From contig CADBPB010000018.1 in the NCBI GenBank assembly GCA_902796525.1, positions 1-15,854 on the forward strand: a DNA stretch of 15,854 nt, written 5' to 3'. The stretch comes from an uncultured Erysipelotrichaceae bacterium. GTDB taxonomy: Bacteria > Bacillota_I > Bacilli_A > Erysipelotrichales > Erysipelotrichaceae. A model generated the notes under the pieces. The model did not search any database and was not told where the DNA came from. It saw only the letters and a program-made list of their open reading frames with translations. The position numbers and the translations under genes are program-made. Positions 13,810-15,854 of this stretch are shown in pieces. How positions within the stretch are numbered: position 1 is the stretch's first letter; the number at the start of each line of letters is the position of its first letter.

Positions 13810-14596
13810 AGTATTCTTCTGCGATATCGATGGAACGATCCTTGATGTCCATCGCGATATGAAACAGATATCCTCAAAAACAAGATATGCCTTTGAACAG
13901 CTGAAGAAACAAGGCGATCTTGTTTTTATTGCCAGCGGACGGAATTATGATCTGCTGAGTCCGGAGATCCGTTCGCTCGACCCGGATGGCTACGTGCTGT
14001 GCAATGGGGCATACGTACGTATCGGCGATCAGACGGTCTATTCCGATTCTTTTTCAATAGAAGAAACCGCTGCGATCATCCGCTCCGCCCATGCCCACCG
14101 CGGGCTTTGCATCATCGAAGCGTGGGATAAGACGTATGTAAGCATCGAAGATCGTGAGGTCTACCGCAAATTCGTCATCGACTGGAAGTTCCAGGACCAT
14201 GATCTGGAAGAATTCTTTTCCTACGAGATACCATACTATATCGCCATGATCGGCCTTCCTGATGAAGAAGAGGCTTCTCAGGTGGAAAAAGAGCTCTCGG
14301 ATCTCAAGCTTGTGAGGCATAATCATACGCTATCCTACGATGTGAACAAAAAAGGCGTCGACAAAGGGATCGGCGTACGGAAAGCGATCGGATCCCTGGG
14401 CATTTCCATCGAAAATACCTACTGTTTCGCCGATGCGATGAATGATCTGGAGATGCTGCAAAGCGTCGGTCATCCCATCATCATGGCCAATGCGCATCCC
14501 GATCTGAAAGCGTACGGTTTTGAAGAAACAGACGATGTATTGGATGACGGATTTTACAAATCCCTTGTCAGGAATCAGTTGATAAAAGAAGGCTAA
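13802..14596 (+). CDS. Cof-type HAD-superfamily phosphatase (HAD-IIB)
   Basis: 264 residues. Mg-dependent phosphohydrolase of the Cof/YbjI class, usually acting on sugar phosphates or small phosphorylated metabolites. HAD motifs: I, DIDGT with nucleophile D8 and acid D10; II, S45 in IASGR; III, K183/K184 or K188 in the NKKGVDKG stretch; IV, FADAMND (209-215), with Ala in place of the more common Gly-Asp-Ser spacing. The C2 cap lies between motifs II and III. The start overlaps the CBS-ACT gene with no strong ribosome binding site, so it is probably translationally coupled. Substrate cannot be predicted. Its 3' end contains the sepF promoter. Confidence 0.88.
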   Translation: MNRVFFCDIDGTILDVHRDMKQISSKTRYAFEQLKKQGDLVFIASGRNYDLLSPEIRSLDPDGYVLCNGAYVRIGDQTVYSDSFSIEETAAIIRSAHAHRGLCIIEAWDKTYVSIEDREVYRKFVIDWKFQDHDLEEFFSYEIPYYIAMIGLPDEEEASQVEKELSDLKLVRHNHTLSYDVNKKGVDKGIGVRKAIGSLGISIENTYCFADAMNDLEMLQSVGHPIIMANAHPDLKAYGFEETDDVLDDGFYKSLVRNQLIKEG

Positions 14597-14608
14597 ACTA
14601 GTTATAAT
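14579..14608 (+). promoter_or_regulatory. Sigma-A-type promoter in front of sepF
   Basis: TTGATA at 14579-14584, an 18-base spacer, and a consensus TATAAT at 14603-14608. The -35 box is within the end of the HAD gene. Predicted start near 14615, shortly before the sepF ribosome binding site. It may also transcribe the T-box and ileS. Confidence 0.7.
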
Positions 14609-14633
14609 AGTATGGTAGCAAAGGAGACAGATG

Positions 14634-15041
14634 ATGGGTATTATTGATAAAATTAATGATTTTATAGCTCCGGAAGTCGAAGACGAGGAAGAGAACGGCA
14701 TCGTCCTGGATAGGGATGAAGCCGAAGCCGTTTCCGCATATGAAAGGCCTACGTTAAAGAATTCTTCCAATATCACTTCCAATACGAATATCGTTCTGTT
14801 TGAACCGCGCAATTTCGACGAAGCAGAAGAAATCGGCATGCACATCAAGAGCAAGCGTGCCTGCTGCATCAATCTTCACAGGATGCCTTCGGAATATCGT
14901 CAGAGGATCATCGATTTTCTCTCCGGCGTCGTCTATGGAGTCGATGGTTCCATCAAGAAAGTAGGGGAGAACGTCATCCTTTGTTCGCCTAAGAATCTGC
15001 TTGTCGGTGGAGATATCCACCTGAATGCCAGCGAAGATTAA
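14634..15041 (+). CDS. sepF: Cell division protein SepF
   Basis: 135 residues from ATG 14634. There are two adjacent ATGs; AAGGAG (14621-14626) is four bases from the first and seven from the second, so the second is preferred. SepF binds FtsZ and tethers it to the membrane. The N-terminal amphipathic stretch MGIIDKINDFI is the membrane anchor of the family, followed by an acidic linker (about 15-45) and the SepF domain (about 50-130) with FEPRNFDEAEEIGMHIKSKRACCINLHRM, the RIIDFLSGVVYGVDGSIKKVG turn and a final FLV-like strand. In many Firmicutes sepF sits with ylmG, ylmH, divIVA and ileS; here only sepF and ileS remain together. Confidence 0.92.
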   Translation: MGIIDKINDFIAPEVEDEEENGIVLDRDEAEAVSAYERPTLKNSSNITSNTNIVLFEPRNFDEAEEIGMHIKSKRACCINLHRMPSEYRQRIIDFLSGVVYGVDGSIKKVGENVILCSPKNLLVGGDIHLNASED

Positions 15042-15215
15042 GACACGTTTCTATAACGATCGTCAGAGAGAGTCGACGGCTGCTGGAAGTCGATACGTAG
15101 TTATAGGGATATCACTTAGGAGCTCTGATTTCATCAGCGTTACTCGCGTTAAGAGAAGAAAGTGAAAAATTAAGGTGGTACCGCGCCAATGCGCCCTTTG
15201 GTAACACCTTTTTCT
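15039..15215 (+). promoter_or_regulatory. T-box riboswitch, isoleucine-specific, upstream of ileS
   Basis: The conserved T-box sequence AAGGTGGTACCGCG is at 15172-15185. Upstream is a stem I: CTATAAC (15051-15057) pairs perfectly with GTTATAG (15100-15106), enclosing the AGAGAG and GGCTGCTGGAAG-type distal elements. Directly 3' of that helix is the specifier, ATC (15111-15113) followed by A, matching tRNA-Ile. The basal helix may use TAAG (15039-15042) with CTTA (15115-15118), which would include the sepF stop codon. Uncharged tRNA-Ile is expected to bind the specifier and the T-box bulge and prevent termination, raising ileS expression. Confidence 0.92.
15172..15215 (+). terminator. T-box-associated intrinsic terminator before ileS
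   Basis: AAGGTGGTACC (15172-15182) pairs with GGTAACACCTT (15200-15210) with one mismatch; GCGC (15183-15186) with GCGC (15191-15194) forms an inner stem; a T-run follows at 15209-15213. It shares its 5' arm with the T-box antiterminator, as expected for this class. Confidence 0.88.
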
Positions 15216-15230
15216 ATGAAGGGAGACAAT

Positions 15231-15854
15231 ATGGAATATAAAGACACACTGAACATGCCTGATACGCCTTTCGAGATGAGAGGCAATCTGCCGACCAAAG
15301 AACCGGTGATCCTTAAGAAATGGGAAGAGGACGATCACTATCGCAAGATCCTGGCAAAGAACGAAGGCAAGACGCCGTTCATCCTGCATGACGGACCTCC
15401 GTATGCCAATGGCAATCTCCATGCCGGTACGGCGATGAACAGGATCATCAAGGATATCATCGTGCGTTCTAAGGCGATGTTAGGCTATTATACGCCGTTT
15501 TTTCCAGGATGGGATACGCATGGACTTCCGATCGAAAACGCCGTGCAGAAGCTCGGAGTGGACCGCAAAAAGGTATCTGCAAAAGAATTCCGTGAAAAAT
15601 GTGAAGAATATGCCCATGAACAGATCAAAGGCCAGATGGCGACGGAAAAGCGTCTTGGCCAGGTGGCTGATTATGATCATCCGTATATCACCTTGCAGAA
15701 AGAATTCGAAGCCAGACAGATCCGCTGTTTCGCCAAAATGGCGATGGACGGCATGATCTTCCAGGGCCTGAAACCGATCTACTGGTCTCCTTACCAGGAA
15801 ACAGCGATCGCCGATTCCGAGATCGTCTATTTCGACCGGAAGGATCCGACCATC
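15231..15854 (+). CDS. ileS: Isoleucyl-tRNA synthetase, N-terminal part (3' truncated by window edge), with HAGT in place of HIGH
   Basis: The first 208 residues of a protein normally about 900-1050 long; the frame is open at the window end. It charges tRNA-Ile. Marks: DTPFEMRGNLPTKEP at the N-terminus, DGPPYANGNLHAGTAMNR (54-71), IKDIIVRSK, FFPGWDTHGLPIE and LKPIYWSPYQETAIADSEI, all IleRS-specific. The HIGH motif reads HAGT (64-67): the last His, which contacts ATP in class I enzymes, is Thr. The rest of the core is intact, so it is probably the working housekeeping enzyme; similar variants may occur in related Firmicutes. A GGGAG ribosome binding site precedes the ATG, and the upstream T-box with an Ile specifier confirms the specificity. 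Confidence 0.93.
   Translation, partial: MEYKDTLNMPDTPFEMRGNLPTKEPVILKKWEEDDHYRKILAKNEGKTPFILHDGPPYANGNLHAGTAMNRIIKDIIVRSKAMLGYYTPFFPGWDTHGLPIENAVQKLGVDRKKVSAKEFREKCEEYAHEQIKGQMATEKRLGQVADYDHPYITLQKEFEARQIRCFAKMAMDGMIFQGLKPIYWSPYQETAIADSEIVYFDRKDPTI

Noticed and set aside
14330..14872. A 180-codon - strand frame across the HAD gene and sepF
   Set aside because: It crosses the boundary of two certain + strand genes and shows no domain.

Overview
The window looks like a chromosomal segment of a low-to-mid-GC Firmicute. Marks for this are near-universal AGGAGG-type ribosome binding sites, an rpmG-secE-nusG cluster, SepF, a T-box in front of ileS and PduL-type phosphotransacylase with a PPi-type phosphofructokinase. 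The gene set and roughly 50% GC would fit the Erysipelotrichia, but that is inference; no rRNA or other phylogenetic marker beyond these proteins is present. All genes read on the + strand and nothing suggests a mobile element, CRISPR array or tRNA/rRNA gene.

Region 1 (1-4209): the 3' part of a type I glutamine synthetase gene, then a tight run of a methionyl-tRNA-synthetase-like class I enzyme with an altered KMSKS motif, an MtnA-type sugar-phosphate isomerase and a small HEXXH protein. Region 2 (4206-5887): a sigma-A-like promoter, then rpmG, secE, nusG, secG, a hairpin, and smpB (translation, transcription elongation, secretion, ribosome rescue). Region 3 (5888-8145): pduL, a VanZ-like membrane protein, and a PPi-dependent-type 6-phosphofructokinase closed by a UUCG-loop terminator; these point to fermentative energy metabolism.

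Region 4 (8146-14596) is the most interesting. A complete branched-chain amino-acid ABC transporter operon (livJ-livH-livM-livG-livF) is followed without a gap by a CBS-CBS-ACT protein and a HAD phosphatase. In front of livJ sits a short transcript unit: a strong ribosome binding site, a 38-codon ORF rich in Leu/Ile/Val codons, and a strong intrinsic terminator. Three RNA segments can pair as 1:2, 2:3 (antiterminator) or 3:4 (terminator), and segment 1 lies inside the Ile/Leu/Val codon run. This is the layout of a translation-coupled transcription attenuator of the ilv/leu leader-peptide type, here placed on a transporter operon. I consider it the main discovery candidate.

Region 5 (14579-15854): a promoter, sepF (cell division), an isoleucine T-box leader (specifier ATC) and the 5' part of ileS, whose HIGH motif reads HAGT. 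Within about 7 kb the cell therefore seems to read branched-chain amino-acid status in three ways: a leader peptide (ribosome stalling on charged-tRNA shortage), a T-box (uncharged tRNA-Ile) and possibly an ACT ligand domain.
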